This document shows, in pieces, positions 1 through 5,661 of a stretch of 7,563 nt of DNA. Below the pieces are notes generated by a model. The model saw nothing but the letters and a program-made list of their open reading frames with translations, did not search any database and was not told the origin of the DNA. This stretch comes from Pseudomonadota bacterium. GTDB taxonomy: Bacteria; Pseudomonadota; Alphaproteobacteria; Rhodobacterales; Rhodobacteraceae. Both the position numbers and the translations under genes were made by a program. The first letter of the stretch is position 1; every line of letters starts with the position of its first letter. The stretch lies in contig JAQBUS010000038.1 of assembly GCA_027623875.1 (NCBI GenBank), positions 1 through 7,563 of the forward strand. Direction: 5' to 3'.

Positions 1-319
1 GGCCATCATGCCCACATGCGTGCATCTTTCCTTTATAAATTGACTTGTAGGGGTGGTCATGAGCCTCTTCCAACGGCAAGGCATCCATATCCGCACGCAG
101 TCCAATAGTTTTACCAGGTTTTTTACCATTTATTATCGCCACAATTCCAGTTTTAGCGATTCCTTCGTGAATCTCATCGACTCCAAATTCCTTCAATCGA
201 TCAACAACAAAAGCAGCCGTCTCATGACAATCAAACTGTAATTCTGGATGTGCGTGCAAATACTGTCGCCACTCTCTCATTTCCACATGAAAGTCTGCGA
301 TTCTGTTAATGATTGGCAT
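1..319 (-). CDS. M20-family metallo-amidohydrolase (hippurate hydrolase/aminoacylase type), N-terminal part
   Basis: Partial gene running off the left edge; 106 codons are visible, about a quarter of the usual 380-400 residues. The start is ATG at 319-317, with an AAGGAA Shine-Dalgarno (334-329, minus strand) 9 bases upstream. Visible landmarks are WRQYLHAHPEL near residues 17-27, GLRADMDALP near 75-84, and HACGHDG at 100-106. The last is the metal-binding Cys/His/Asp motif of the M20D amidohydrolases (HipO, IAA-amino-acid hydrolases, N-acyl-amino-acid hydrolases). Members are cytoplasmic enzymes that hydrolyse the amide bond of N-acylated amino acids using divalent metals. The exact substrate cannot be read from the sequence. 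The gene follows the SulP gene on the same strand after 125 AT-rich bases, so it may be cotranscribed or have its own promoter. Family assignment is secure; substrate is unknown. Confidence 0.93.
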   Translation of the reverse strand, partial: MPIINRIADFHVEMREWRQYLHAHPELQFDCHETAAFVVDRLKEFGVDEIHEGIAKTGIVAIINGKKPGKTIGLRADMDALPLEEAHDHPYKSIYKGKMHACGHDG

Positions 320-444
320 TAGAAATTTTTCCTTGCTAAATAATTCACTTTAAATCAAATGATATATATCTATAGCAAAGAAAAATAACTTATAAAAGTT
401 TTACTGAAAAGAGTAAATTGATACAAAGAAAAACACCTAAATTA
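320..444. other. AT-rich intergenic region between sulP-type gene and amidohydrolase
   Basis: No gene is seen. It holds the amidohydrolase ribosome binding site, a perfect 10-bp palindrome GATATATATC at 361-370, and a 5-bp A/T-rich inverted repeat (387-391 / 396-400) that is followed on the minus strand by ATTTTT. That repeat could be a very weak terminator for the upstream transporter gene, but an A/T-only stem is poor evidence. No convincing -35/-10 pair was found. Confidence 0.5.
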
Positions 445-2016
445 TTAATGGCTGCCAAAAATACTAGTTCGTACGCCATAGTCGACAGCAAGTTCGTAAT
501 CAGGGTCATCATCACTATCAATTATTAAATGGCCGGCTTTAGTGAGTAGGGCATGGCAATCGCGGCTAAGATGGCGCAACTGAATCTGTTTTCCAAGCTC
601 TTCATATTTAGAAGCTAGATTTTCAATTGCCTGTAAGGCTGATTGATCAACGACTCGGGAATTCACAAAATCAACAATAACAAGGTCCGGATCTTGTATA
701 GGATCAAAAAGCTCCCCGAATCCTTCGCTTGACCCGAAGAAAAGTGGGCCCTCGAGGGTATATACCTTTACTCCATCCGATATGAAATTCGTGTTTGCGT
801 GAATACGCCGTGCAGCATTCCATGCATACCCAAGTGCAGAAACGATAACACCGACAAATACTGCCGTAGCTAGATCAGTAACTACGGTAACTATCGTAAC
901 TAGAATTGTTACGAAAGCATCGGTTAAAGGTACCTTACGCAAAAATAAAATTGATCGCCACGCAAATGTACCTATTACAACCATGAACATCACACCTACG
1001 AGTGCCGCTAAAGGTATTTGCTCAATCGCGCTACTTGCTACAACTATAAACAAGAGCAGAAAGAGGGAAGCGGCTACGGCAGCTAGTCGGGTCCTACCTC
1101 CCGATTTAACATTAATAATAGATTGACCTATCATTGCACACCCTCCCATGCCTCCAAAAAACCCTGTTATAACATTGGCAATACCTTGAGCTACGCATTC
1201 TTTGCTTGCTCCACCACGTTTTGCTGTCATCTCCCCAACAAGGTTTAACGTCAAAAGGCTTTCAATAAGACCTATGGCAGCCAATATAAAAGCGTATGGT
1301 AGAATGATTCTTAGGTTATCCAAGGTGAGTGCCATCATAGGTATGTGAAAGCTTGGCAATCCTCCCGCTATCGAAGCCATATCCCCCACACGCGGGACAT
1401 CTATACCAAAACCAATAACTAAAGCTGCGACAATTCCGATACCAGCAAGCGGTGCAGGAATTATTTTTGTGATTTTTGGGGTTAGCCAAATAATTATCAT
1501 TGTTAAACAAACTAAGGCAAGCATAGTAAGCAATGGCCCACCTGACAGCCATTCTAATCCTTGAGTTCCAGGTGCACGAAATTGGACAAACTGAGCCCAG
1601 CCAATAACAATTGCAAGACCGTTCACGAACCCAAGCATAACCGGGTAAGGAACAAGCCTAATAAACTTTCCCCAACGTAATAGACCCGCGATAATTTGGA
1701 AAAGCCCCATAAGGACTACCGTAGCCAATAAATACTCTATGCCATGAGTGTGCACCAACTCAACCATAACAACGGCCAAGGCACCGGTGGCCCCTGAAAT
1801 CATACCCGGGCGACCACCAATTAGAGCCGTAACCAAACCCACTATAAATGCAGCATAAAGCCCGACTAACGGATGGACCCCAGCGACAAAGGCAAAGGAA
1901 ACAGCCTCTGGCACTAAAGCTAATGCCACAGTTAATCCTGCGAGGGTTTCAATTCGAATTTGAGCAACAGAAAACAAGTTTTCTGTAGCCGAAGAGGGCA
2001 TAAGACTTATGGACAT
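445..2016 (-). CDS. SulP family inorganic anion transporter with C-terminal STAS domain
   Basis: A 523-residue inner-membrane protein. Residues 20-400 are strongly hydrophobic, with the SulP signature segments LAGLTVALALVPEAVSFA (25-42), GGRPGMISGATGA (67-79), and a long conserved stretch at 251-312 containing ESLLTLNLVGEMT and GGMGGCAMIGQS. Residues about 412-515 form a STAS domain; VVDQSALQAI (455-464) matches the conserved Asp-x-Ser loop region. The length is slightly below BicA and plant-type SulP proteins (about 550-650) but usual for this bacterial subgroup. Family members carry sulfate, bicarbonate or dicarboxylates, usually as proton or sodium symporters or exchangers; the substrate cannot be decided here. 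The ATG at 2016 has no good Shine-Dalgarno; an in-frame ATG at 2001 is an alternative start, also without one. The gene lies 120 bases downstream of the dioxygenase gene on the same strand, with a candidate terminator and a dyad between them. Confidence 0.93.
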   Translation of the reverse strand: MSISLMPSSATENLFSVAQIRIETLAGLTVALALVPEAVSFAFVAGVHPLVGLYAAFIVGLVTALIGGRPGMISGATGALAVVMVELVHTHGIEYLLATVVLMGLFQIIAGLLRWGKFIRLVPYPVMLGFVNGLAIVIGWAQFVQFRAPGTQGLEWLSGGPLLTMLALVCLTMIIIWLTPKITKIIPAPLAGIGIVAALVIGFGIDVPRVGDMASIAGGLPSFHIPMMALTLDNLRIILPYAFILAAIGLIESLLTLNLVGEMTAKRGGASKECVAQGIANVITGFFGGMGGCAMIGQSIINVKSGGRTRLAAVAASLFLLLFIVVASSAIEQIPLAALVGVMFMVVIGTFAWRSILFLRKVPLTDAFVTILVTIVTVVTDLATAVFVGVIVSALGYAWNAARRIHANTNFISDGVKVYTLEGPLFFGSSEGFGELFDPIQDPDLVIVDFVNSRVVDQSALQAIENLASKYEELGKQIQLRHLSRDCHALLTKAGHLIIDSDDDPDYELAVDYGVRTSIFGSH

Positions 2017-2042
2017 TAAAGGAAAACTTTCTAAAATATTTC

Positions 2043-2066
2043 AGTGCTAGTAACCTGTTTAGCACT
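2043..2066. promoter_or_regulatory. Perfect 7-bp inverted repeat upstream of the SulP gene (candidate operator)
   Basis: AGTGCTA (2043-2049) and its exact complement TAGCACT (2060-2066) are separated by 10 bases and centred about 40 bases before the SulP start codon. There is no following T-run, so a terminator is unlikely. A TTGATA element on the minus strand at 2092-2087 could be a -35 box, but the matching -10 region is poor. An operator or a 5'-leader hairpin are both possible. Confidence 0.35.
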
Positions 2067-2090
2067 TAAGGGAAACCCTTGGTTGGTATC

Positions 2091-2113
2091 AAAAAAAATC
2101 CAGTACGCCTGAA
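2091..2113 (-). terminator. Candidate rho-independent terminator after the dioxygenase gene
   Basis: On the minus strand, TTCAG (2113-2109) and CTGGA (2103-2099) can pair as a 5-bp stem with one G-U, around a 5-base loop. They are followed directly by eight T residues (2098-2091). It lies 24 bases past the dioxygenase stop codon. The stem is short, so termination is probably partial and the SulP gene could still be read through. Confidence 0.45.
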
Positions 2114-2136
2114 ACCTATAGAGTTAAAATATAGCG

Positions 2137-3069
2137 CTATAAATCAATCGACTCCAAAACTTGCTCAAGATATGAACGCCGATGCTCATGTTGCCCTGGT
2201 AATTTAAGCGTCTGACCCAAATCTGCAATGTCCTCATCTTGCTCGAACCCCGGCTCGTTCGTAGCAATTTCAAACAGAATCCCTTCAACGGTACGAAAAT
2301 AGATAGACCAAAAATAATCTCGATCGATAACTGGGGTTACTGCATAGCCAGTATCTACAAGCGCCTTACGAACTTCGAGTTGTGTTGCTCTATTTTTTAC
2401 GGAAAATGCTATGTGATGAACCGAGCCTGCTCCTTCGCAAGAGAGCTTAACATTTGGTAAGGATTCTATATCAAGAATATTTGCTGCTGATCCACTCTGA
2501 ACCACAAAACGAGTTAGGTTACCTCTATTCTCAACCTGCTGATAGCCCATGAAATTTAACAATTCAATCATGGCTCCATTATCTTGCAAGCGCATGGAAG
2601 CTGCGTGAATACCTCGAATTGCGTAAGCCTTAGAAACACTATTTTCTGTCCAACCGACCCTAGTATCATTCTCAATTTCAGCGAGTGCAAAGCCCTCCCC
2701 ATCACCGGTGACGAACCTGAGGCGCTTTTCTCCAAAGCTATCCTCTAACCGAATTTTCTCCAAGTCATTAGCCTTAAGCCTATCAGCCCAAAATGCTAAA
2801 GACCCGATGGGTACCGAAAAAACAGTTTCTGCCACTTCGCCAGTACCACGGATGCCTTTTTTAATATTTGGAAATGGAAAATAAGTCATAACTGTACCTG
2901 GTGAACCTCCTTTATCCCCATAGTAAAGATGGTAAACATTAGGTTGATCGAAGTTAACGGTCTTTTTGACCCGCCGTAGGCCCAGAACTCTTGTAAAAAG
3001 TTTATTGTTATCAGCAGCGTCAATGGTAAGGGACGTGATATGGTGTAGACCATTAATTTGATTAATCAA
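2137..3069 (-). CDS. mhqO: Ring-cleaving dioxygenase of the VOC superfamily (MhqO/PcpA-like, hydroquinone type)
   Basis: A 310-residue cytoplasmic protein with two tandem glyoxalase/VOC modules, GLHHITSLTIDA at 7-18 and GIHAASMRLQD at 153-163, each followed by partner strands. Family metal ligands can be matched: His10 in GLHHIT, His219 in SVHHIAFSV and Glu267 in ILFEIATNEPGF, the two-His-one-carboxylate set that holds Fe(II) in PcpA/LinE hydroquinone 1,2-dioxygenases and Bacillus MhqO/MhqE relatives. Full length for the family. The start codon is TTG: an AGGTGG Shine-Dalgarno (3082-3077) sits 7 bases upstream, the next in-frame codons upstream reach a TGA stop at once, and family members begin just before the LHHIT motif. 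Substrate is inferred to be a hydroquinone or related quinone-derived aromatic; other ring-cleavage substrates are possible. It is the nearest host gene to the island boundary. Confidence 0.88.
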   Translation of the reverse strand: MINQINGLHHITSLTIDAADNNKLFTRVLGLRRVKKTVNFDQPNVYHLYYGDKGGSPGTVMTYFPFPNIKKGIRGTGEVAETVFSVPIGSLAFWADRLKANDLEKIRLEDSFGEKRLRFVTGDGEGFALAEIENDTRVGWTENSVSKAYAIRGIHAASMRLQDNGAMIELLNFMGYQQVENRGNLTRFVVQSGSAANILDIESLPNVKLSCEGAGSVHHIAFSVKNRATQLEVRKALVDTGYAVTPVIDRDYFWSIYFRTVEGILFEIATNEPGFEQDEDIADLGQTLKLPGQHEHRRSYLEQVLESIDL

Positions 3070-3076
3070 TATTCAT

Positions 3077-3082
3077 CCACCT
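3077..3082 (-). promoter_or_regulatory. Shine-Dalgarno fixing a TTG start for the dioxygenase
   Basis: AGGTGG on the minus strand, 7 bases before the TTG at 3069-3067. An ATG at 3076-3074 overlaps the spacer but is out of frame and meets TAA after four codons, so it cannot be the start. Confidence 0.75.
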
Positions 3083-3322
3083 ATTGTCAGATATACTTTT
3101 ATTAATGCCATATACCTCGTGCTAAGATCAATATGTTATCAGAAAAAACCTAAACCCGTTAAAGTTAAAACAAACTAAAGTTTGACAACATTAAAGTCGA
3201 ATTAAAAACAAGGCATAGTTTGGAAACTAGATGTGTAGCTTCTGTGTACAACACATAACCACCAGGAAAATCTTTAAAAGATCCTTAGATAGGTAGTTTT
3301 GTTATACAACTATGAGTTAAAT
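3083..3322. other. Host non-coding region upstream of the dioxygenase gene
   Basis: About 240 AT-rich bases without a credible gene on either strand. It must hold the dioxygenase promoter, but no clean -35/-10 pair can be chosen by eye. It carries several short dyads: CAAACT/AGTTTG with a 2-base centre (3171-3184), TGTGT/ACACA with a 3-base centre (3243-3255), and ATCTTT/AAAGAT with a 1-base centre (3270-3282). The first is best placed for an operator, about 100 bases before the TTG start. A TTGACA on the plus strand at 3182-3187 has no suitable -10. Confidence 0.5.
3171..3184. promoter_or_regulatory. Dyad CAAACT-AA-AGTTTG, candidate operator for the dioxygenase gene
   Basis: A 6-bp perfect inverted repeat with a 2-base centre, about 102 bases upstream of the dioxygenase start. 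In Bacillus, mhq genes are controlled by the MarR-type repressor MhqR at a dyad operator. Whether a similar regulator works here is inference; the regulator gene is not in the window. Confidence 0.3.
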
Positions 3323-3351
3323 AAAAAAAACGCCGACTTACTTGGTCAGCG
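3323..3351 (-). terminator. Rho-independent terminator of the tRNA-fMet locus
   Basis: On the minus strand, CGCTGAC (3351-3345) pairs with GTCGGCG (3337-3331) through a 7-base loop, with one T-G wobble, followed at once by eight T residues (3330-3323). It begins 10 bases after the tRNA CCA end. The wobble would be a C-A mismatch in a plus-strand transcript, so it reads as a terminator only for the tRNA direction. Its presence on this side shows that the original downstream flank of the tRNA gene is here. Confidence 0.8.
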
Positions 3352-3361
3352 TAATTCATTT

Positions 3362-3406
3362 TGGTTGCGGGAGTAGGATTTGAACCTACGACCTTCAGGT
3401 TATGAG
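3362..3406 (-). tRNA. Truncated initiator tRNA-fMet (3' part only); attachment-site copy at the element boundary
   Basis: The minus strand reads as tRNA positions 32-76: anticodon loop CTCATAA (anticodon CAT, 3406-3400), 3' anticodon strand CCTGA, variable loop AGGTC, T-stem GTAGG/CCTAC closing the loop TTCAAAT, 3' acceptor strand TCCCGCA, discriminator A and CCA (3364-3362). The A at position 72 is the initiator-tRNA hallmark (unpaired with C1). The bases 5' of the anticodon loop (TCTCA) cannot pair with CCTGA, and no D-arm or 5' acceptor strand follows, so the gene is not functional. The break in the anticodon loop, next to a tyrosine integrase, marks this as one att copy of a tRNA-targeted element. 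The intact gene is expected at the other end. Confidence 0.9.
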
Positions 3407-3454
3407 TGAGAAGATTAGCTAAACACATCAGCATACTTAGAACTCTATTTTCTT

Positions 3455-3460
3455 TATAAT
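3455..3460 (+). promoter_or_regulatory. Possible -10 box for int
   Basis: A perfect TATAAT lies about 112 bases upstream of the int start codon. The bases at the expected -35 position (around 3432-3437) resemble no strong -35 element. The region is AT-rich, so a chance match is possible. Confidence 0.35.
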
Positions 3461-3461
3461 A

Positions 3462-3491
3462 TTAACTATTTTTAACTATTAATCAACTATT
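3462..3491 (+). repeat. Three phased TTAACTATT-type direct repeats (candidate integrase arm sites)
   Basis: TTAACTATT at 3462-3470 and 3472-3480, and TCAACTATT at 3483-3491, have starts 10 and 11 bases apart, about one helical turn. They lie 56 bases inside the element end and upstream of int, where tyrosine-integrase arm-type sites or excisionase sites usually sit. A related AACTCTATT is at 3441-3449. Confidence 0.5.
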
Positions 3492-3525
3492 ATTGCAACA
3501 TCGGAACACATGTACTACCATGACA

Positions 3526-3535
3526 CAACATGTTG
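3526..3535. promoter_or_regulatory. Perfect palindrome CAACATGTTG upstream of int
   Basis: A 10-bp perfect palindrome ending 36 bases before the int ATG. A related half, CAACAT, occurs at 3496-3501. Its position fits an operator for a repressor of int, but no cognate regulator is identified. Confidence 0.35.
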
Positions 3536-3536
3536 A

Positions 3537-3558
3537 AAGCGACAATAAAGCGACAATA
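3537..3558 (+). repeat. 11-bp tandem repeat directly before the int ribosome binding site
   Basis: AAGCGACAATA occurs twice head to tail (3537-3547 and 3548-3558) and runs into the AAGGTG Shine-Dalgarno at 3558-3563. It may bind a regulator, mark an arm-type site, or simply be a duplicated leader segment. Confidence 0.55.
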
Positions 3559-3571
3559 AGGTGAAGAATTA

Positions 3572-4813
3572 ATGCTAAATGATAAATCGATTCGAAATGC
3601 GAAACCCAAAAATGTAGTTTATCGACTACGTGACGGAAATGTAGTGTGCAGAGGACTAGGGCTTACGGTTGCCCCTTCCGGTGCAAAAGCCTTCTTTATA
3701 AGTTACACTTCGCCAGAGACAGGGAAGCGCAAACAAATAACTTTGGGTAAATACCCCCAACTGTCTTTGCGAGAAGCTCGATTAAACGCTGTTGAAACAC
3801 GTATTAAAGTAGACGCAGGCCAAGATCCTGCAGAAGAAAAAAAACGCAATGTCACAAAGCTTATCGAACATCGATTACTCGGAACATTAGGAGATTTGAT
3901 GGATCTTTACATTGCTGACCTTGAACTTGATGAAAAGCGGAGTGCGTCAGAGGTTAAGCGGATAAAAAACAAAGATTTGCCCCTCACCCTTCTGAAGCGT
4001 CCTGCTCATTTAATCACTAAAGATGACATATTGGATGTACTTACCCCCATTGCCCAGCGCGGTGCACCTGTACATTCAGATAATGTAAGAGCATATATTC
4101 GGGCGGCCTTTGAACTAGGGCTAAATGCCAGCTCCATGACGCGTTGGCGAAACAGGGCAAAGCAATTTAATTTAAAACATAATCCCGTCACTACAGTAAA
4201 AAAAACAGTTAAGCGAAAACTTAAAGGTCAGCGCGCATTATCACCAGATGAAATAAGAAGTCTTTGGAAAACAAATTATCTAACCCCTCCAATGTTATTA
4301 GCTCTCAAATTTCTACTTAGCTCAGGCCAGCGAGTTGAAGAAGTGCTACACGCTAAATGGTCTGAATTTGACCTAGAACAGAAGGTGTGGATTATTCCGG
4401 GCGAGCGGCGAAAAACACGCGGCAAAACAAGCGACCCACATTTTGTGCCGCTAACAAATTATCACATCACATTTTTAGAAAATATTCGCGCAGAAACGCT
4501 TCATGAAACATATCTTTTTCCTGCAAAAGGTGGCACAGCACCACGGAGATATGACAGCCTAACTCATGCAGTACGCAAATTTGTAGAGGAAAGCGGCATA
4601 AAAAGCTTTTCTCCGCGCGACCTCAGAAGAACCTTTAAAACGCAGGCAGGATCCATGGGAATAACTCTTGAAATGCGGAACCGTTTGCAAGGGCACGCTT
4701 TAAGCGATGTGGGTAGTCAATTTTATGACAGGTATGATTATTTAAAAGAAAAACGCGTGGCGATTAATATTTGGTGCGATGGGTTGGCAAAAATTATTGC
4801 AGGAGACAATTAA
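3572..4813 (+). CDS. int: P4-type tyrosine recombinase/integrase with N-terminal arm-binding domain
   Basis: A 413-residue protein, the usual length for P4-like integrases. Residues 1-90 match the DUF4102 arm-DNA-binding domain (LNDKSIRNAKPK, GLGLTVAPSGAKAFFISY, GKRKQITLGKYPQLSLREAR). Residues about 105-210 are the core-binding SAM-like domain, and 220-400 the catalytic domain. Catalytic residues visible are Arg254 (SSGQRVEEVL), Arg352 in SPRDLRRT, His375 (LQGHALSDV) and the probable nucleophile Tyr385 (FYDRYDY). The first His of the usual HxxR box is replaced by Arg349; a Lys in the 279-290 hairpin could be the remaining catalytic residue. ATG start with AAGGTG 7-8 bases upstream. It catalyses site-specific recombination between the element and tRNA-fMet, consistent with the remnant next to it. 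Its stop overlaps the start of the next gene. Confidence 0.96.
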   Translation: MLNDKSIRNAKPKNVVYRLRDGNVVCRGLGLTVAPSGAKAFFISYTSPETGKRKQITLGKYPQLSLREARLNAVETRIKVDAGQDPAEEKKRNVTKLIEHRLLGTLGDLMDLYIADLELDEKRSASEVKRIKNKDLPLTLLKRPAHLITKDDILDVLTPIAQRGAPVHSDNVRAYIRAAFELGLNASSMTRWRNRAKQFNLKHNPVTTVKKTVKRKLKGQRALSPDEIRSLWKTNYLTPPMLLALKFLLSSGQRVEEVLHAKWSEFDLEQKVWIIPGERRKTRGKTSDPHFVPLTNYHITFLENIRAETLHETYLFPAKGGTAPRRYDSLTHAVRKFVEESGIKSFSPRDLRRTFKTQAGSMGITLEMRNRLQGHALSDVGSQFYDRYDYLKEKRVAINIWCDGLAKIIAGDN

Positions 4814-4815
4814 TG
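4801..4815 (+). promoter_or_regulatory. Shine-Dalgarno and TAATG overlap coupling int to the next gene
   Basis: AGGAG (4801-4805) inside the end of int stands 7 bases before ATG 4813-4815, whose A is the last base of the int TAA stop. This site decides the start of the second gene at 4813 rather than an in-frame GTG/ATG further upstream inside int, and implies translational coupling. Confidence 0.8.
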
Positions 4816-5523
4816 GCAGGCAATGGGATAATAGATCTTTTAAGTCGTAAACTAACGTTAGAAGAACGCATAATTGAAGGCCTTAATAACGTCCCGACTG
4901 ATGCAGACCTTGAAGAAAGCTACGCAGACGCAGATGATCGCACCCGGGTAATTGATAGAAGTCGGGTATCTGCTTTATTAACAGCAGTTTTTGAACATAA
5001 TAGTAATGAGACTTTAGAAAATGGCGTAAAAACTAAAACCCATATATTTAATCGTTTGGCTAGAATTCAAAGATCGTTTTCCTATGATACCAAACGTTTA
5101 AATAATGGGCAAAAGGCTAAGCTTATGCTTGCCCCGGTAGGACGGGAATCCATTATACCAAAACAGTTAATAGAGGCAAACCGTGAACGCCGTCTGCGCT
5201 GGCTCGTTCTCATCGAATTATGGAATCCAGCAAAGGATAAAAAGTTTTCAACACAGAAAGCTTTATTAAAAGAAGCGGCAAACCAACTGGGAACCACTGA
5301 AGCCGTCATCAAAACAGAACTAAGTAGGATAAGGTCAGGGGTTAGTGAATATCATCAAAATCCTGATCTTGATCAACATACCACTAGAGGGCGTTTTAGT
5401 ACCATCGAAATAAAATTTTATATTGATCTTGAAAAATATTGTCGCAAATTATCCAAAAATATTGAATCTCCTTTCAACCTATTGCTACCAGCTCTCTACA
5501 CTCTGAAAAGCTCATCAATTTAG
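4813..5523 (+). CDS. Unrecognised protein cotranslated with integrase
   Basis: A 236-residue soluble protein beginning MAGNGIIDLL; no signal peptide or membrane segment. I do not recognise the family. The first 45 residues are acidic (TDADLEESYADADD). A central basic patch lies at 115-130 (KQLIEANRERRLRW). Residues about 145-172 (STQKALLKEAANQLG, then TEAVIKTELSRI) have the spacing of a helix-turn-helix, which suggests but does not prove DNA binding. The C-terminus is helical and hydrophobic. It has an excellent ribosome binding site and a one-base overlap with int, so it is probably made together with the integrase. A recombination accessory factor, regulator or accessory/cargo function are all possible. 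No terminator is evident after its stop. That it is a real gene is nearly certain; its function is unknown. Confidence 0.85.
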   Translation: MAGNGIIDLLSRKLTLEERIIEGLNNVPTDADLEESYADADDRTRVIDRSRVSALLTAVFEHNSNETLENGVKTKTHIFNRLARIQRSFSYDTKRLNNGQKAKLMLAPVGRESIIPKQLIEANRERRLRWLVLIELWNPAKDKKFSTQKALLKEAANQLGTTEAVIKTELSRIRSGVSEYHQNPDLDQHTTRGRFSTIEIKFYIDLEKYCRKLSKNIESPFNLLLPALYTLKSSSI

Positions 5524-5547
5524 TTATTTTACAACCAAAAGTCGAAA

Positions 5548-5661
5548 GTTAACAAACTGAGCACGCATGTTAACCGATTAGGTGCCAAGACTCCTCCAGA
5601 CACAACGCACAAGGAGAAGTCACATGGAAGAATATACCTCAAACAGTTTGGGCATGTTAAC
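5548..5661. promoter_or_regulatory. Repeated GTTAAC boxes around the alpA start (candidate operator/excisionase sites)
   Basis: GTTAAC occurs at 5548-5553, 5569-5574 and 5656-5661. The first two are spaced 21 bases, two helical turns, and the last two share the longer 10-mer GCATGTTAAC (5565-5574 and 5652-5661). The third lies inside the first codons of alpA. The cluster occupies the only sizeable gap in the element, which should hold the promoter of the alpA-primase operon, so autoregulation by AlpA or binding by another element repressor is a reasonable guess. Confidence 0.45.

Larger units (their letters stand above)
3407..3571. other. Element end: non-coding attachment/regulatory leader before int
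   Basis: 165 AT-rich bases with no gene between the tRNA remnant and the integrase. It contains a perfect TATAAT, a set of phased TTAACTATT repeats, the palindrome CAACATGTTG (3526-3535), an 11-bp tandem repeat, and the int ribosome binding site. These are the kinds of sites expected for integrase arm binding and for control of int; none has been tested. Confidence 0.7.

Noticed and set aside
53..241. 62-residue plus-strand open frame
   Set aside because: It is the shadow of the M20 amidohydrolase on the opposite strand, which carries the HACGHDG motif and a ribosome binding site.
387..400. AACTT/AAGTT hairpin as a terminator for the SulP gene
   Set aside because: The stem is only 5 bp and almost all A/T in a very AT-rich region, with a broken T-run; too weak to call.
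3182..3210. Plus-strand TTGACA as a promoter
   Set aside because: No acceptable -10 at 15-19 bases, and transcription would run against the tRNA remnant and its terminator with no gene for nearly 400 bases.
3362..3406. Functional tRNA gene
   Set aside because: The 5' anticodon strand, D-arm and 5' acceptor strand are missing; the bases next to the anticodon loop do not pair with CCTGA.
3462..3558. CRISPR or iteron-origin interpretation of the leader repeats
   Set aside because: The repeats are 9-11 bp, too short and too few for CRISPR. An iteron origin cannot be excluded, but position at the att end next to int makes recombination or regulatory sites the simpler reading.
4771..4812. Upstream extension of the second element gene to an ATG/GTG inside int
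   Set aside because: The strong AGGAG 7 bases before ATG 4813 and the TAATG stop-start overlap favour the shorter protein; the added residues would be int codons in another frame.
5582..5623. Upstream extension of alpA by 14 residues
   Set aside because: No Shine-Dalgarno at the upstream start, whereas AAGGAG lies 7 bases before ATG 5624; the extra residues are outside the AlpA domain.
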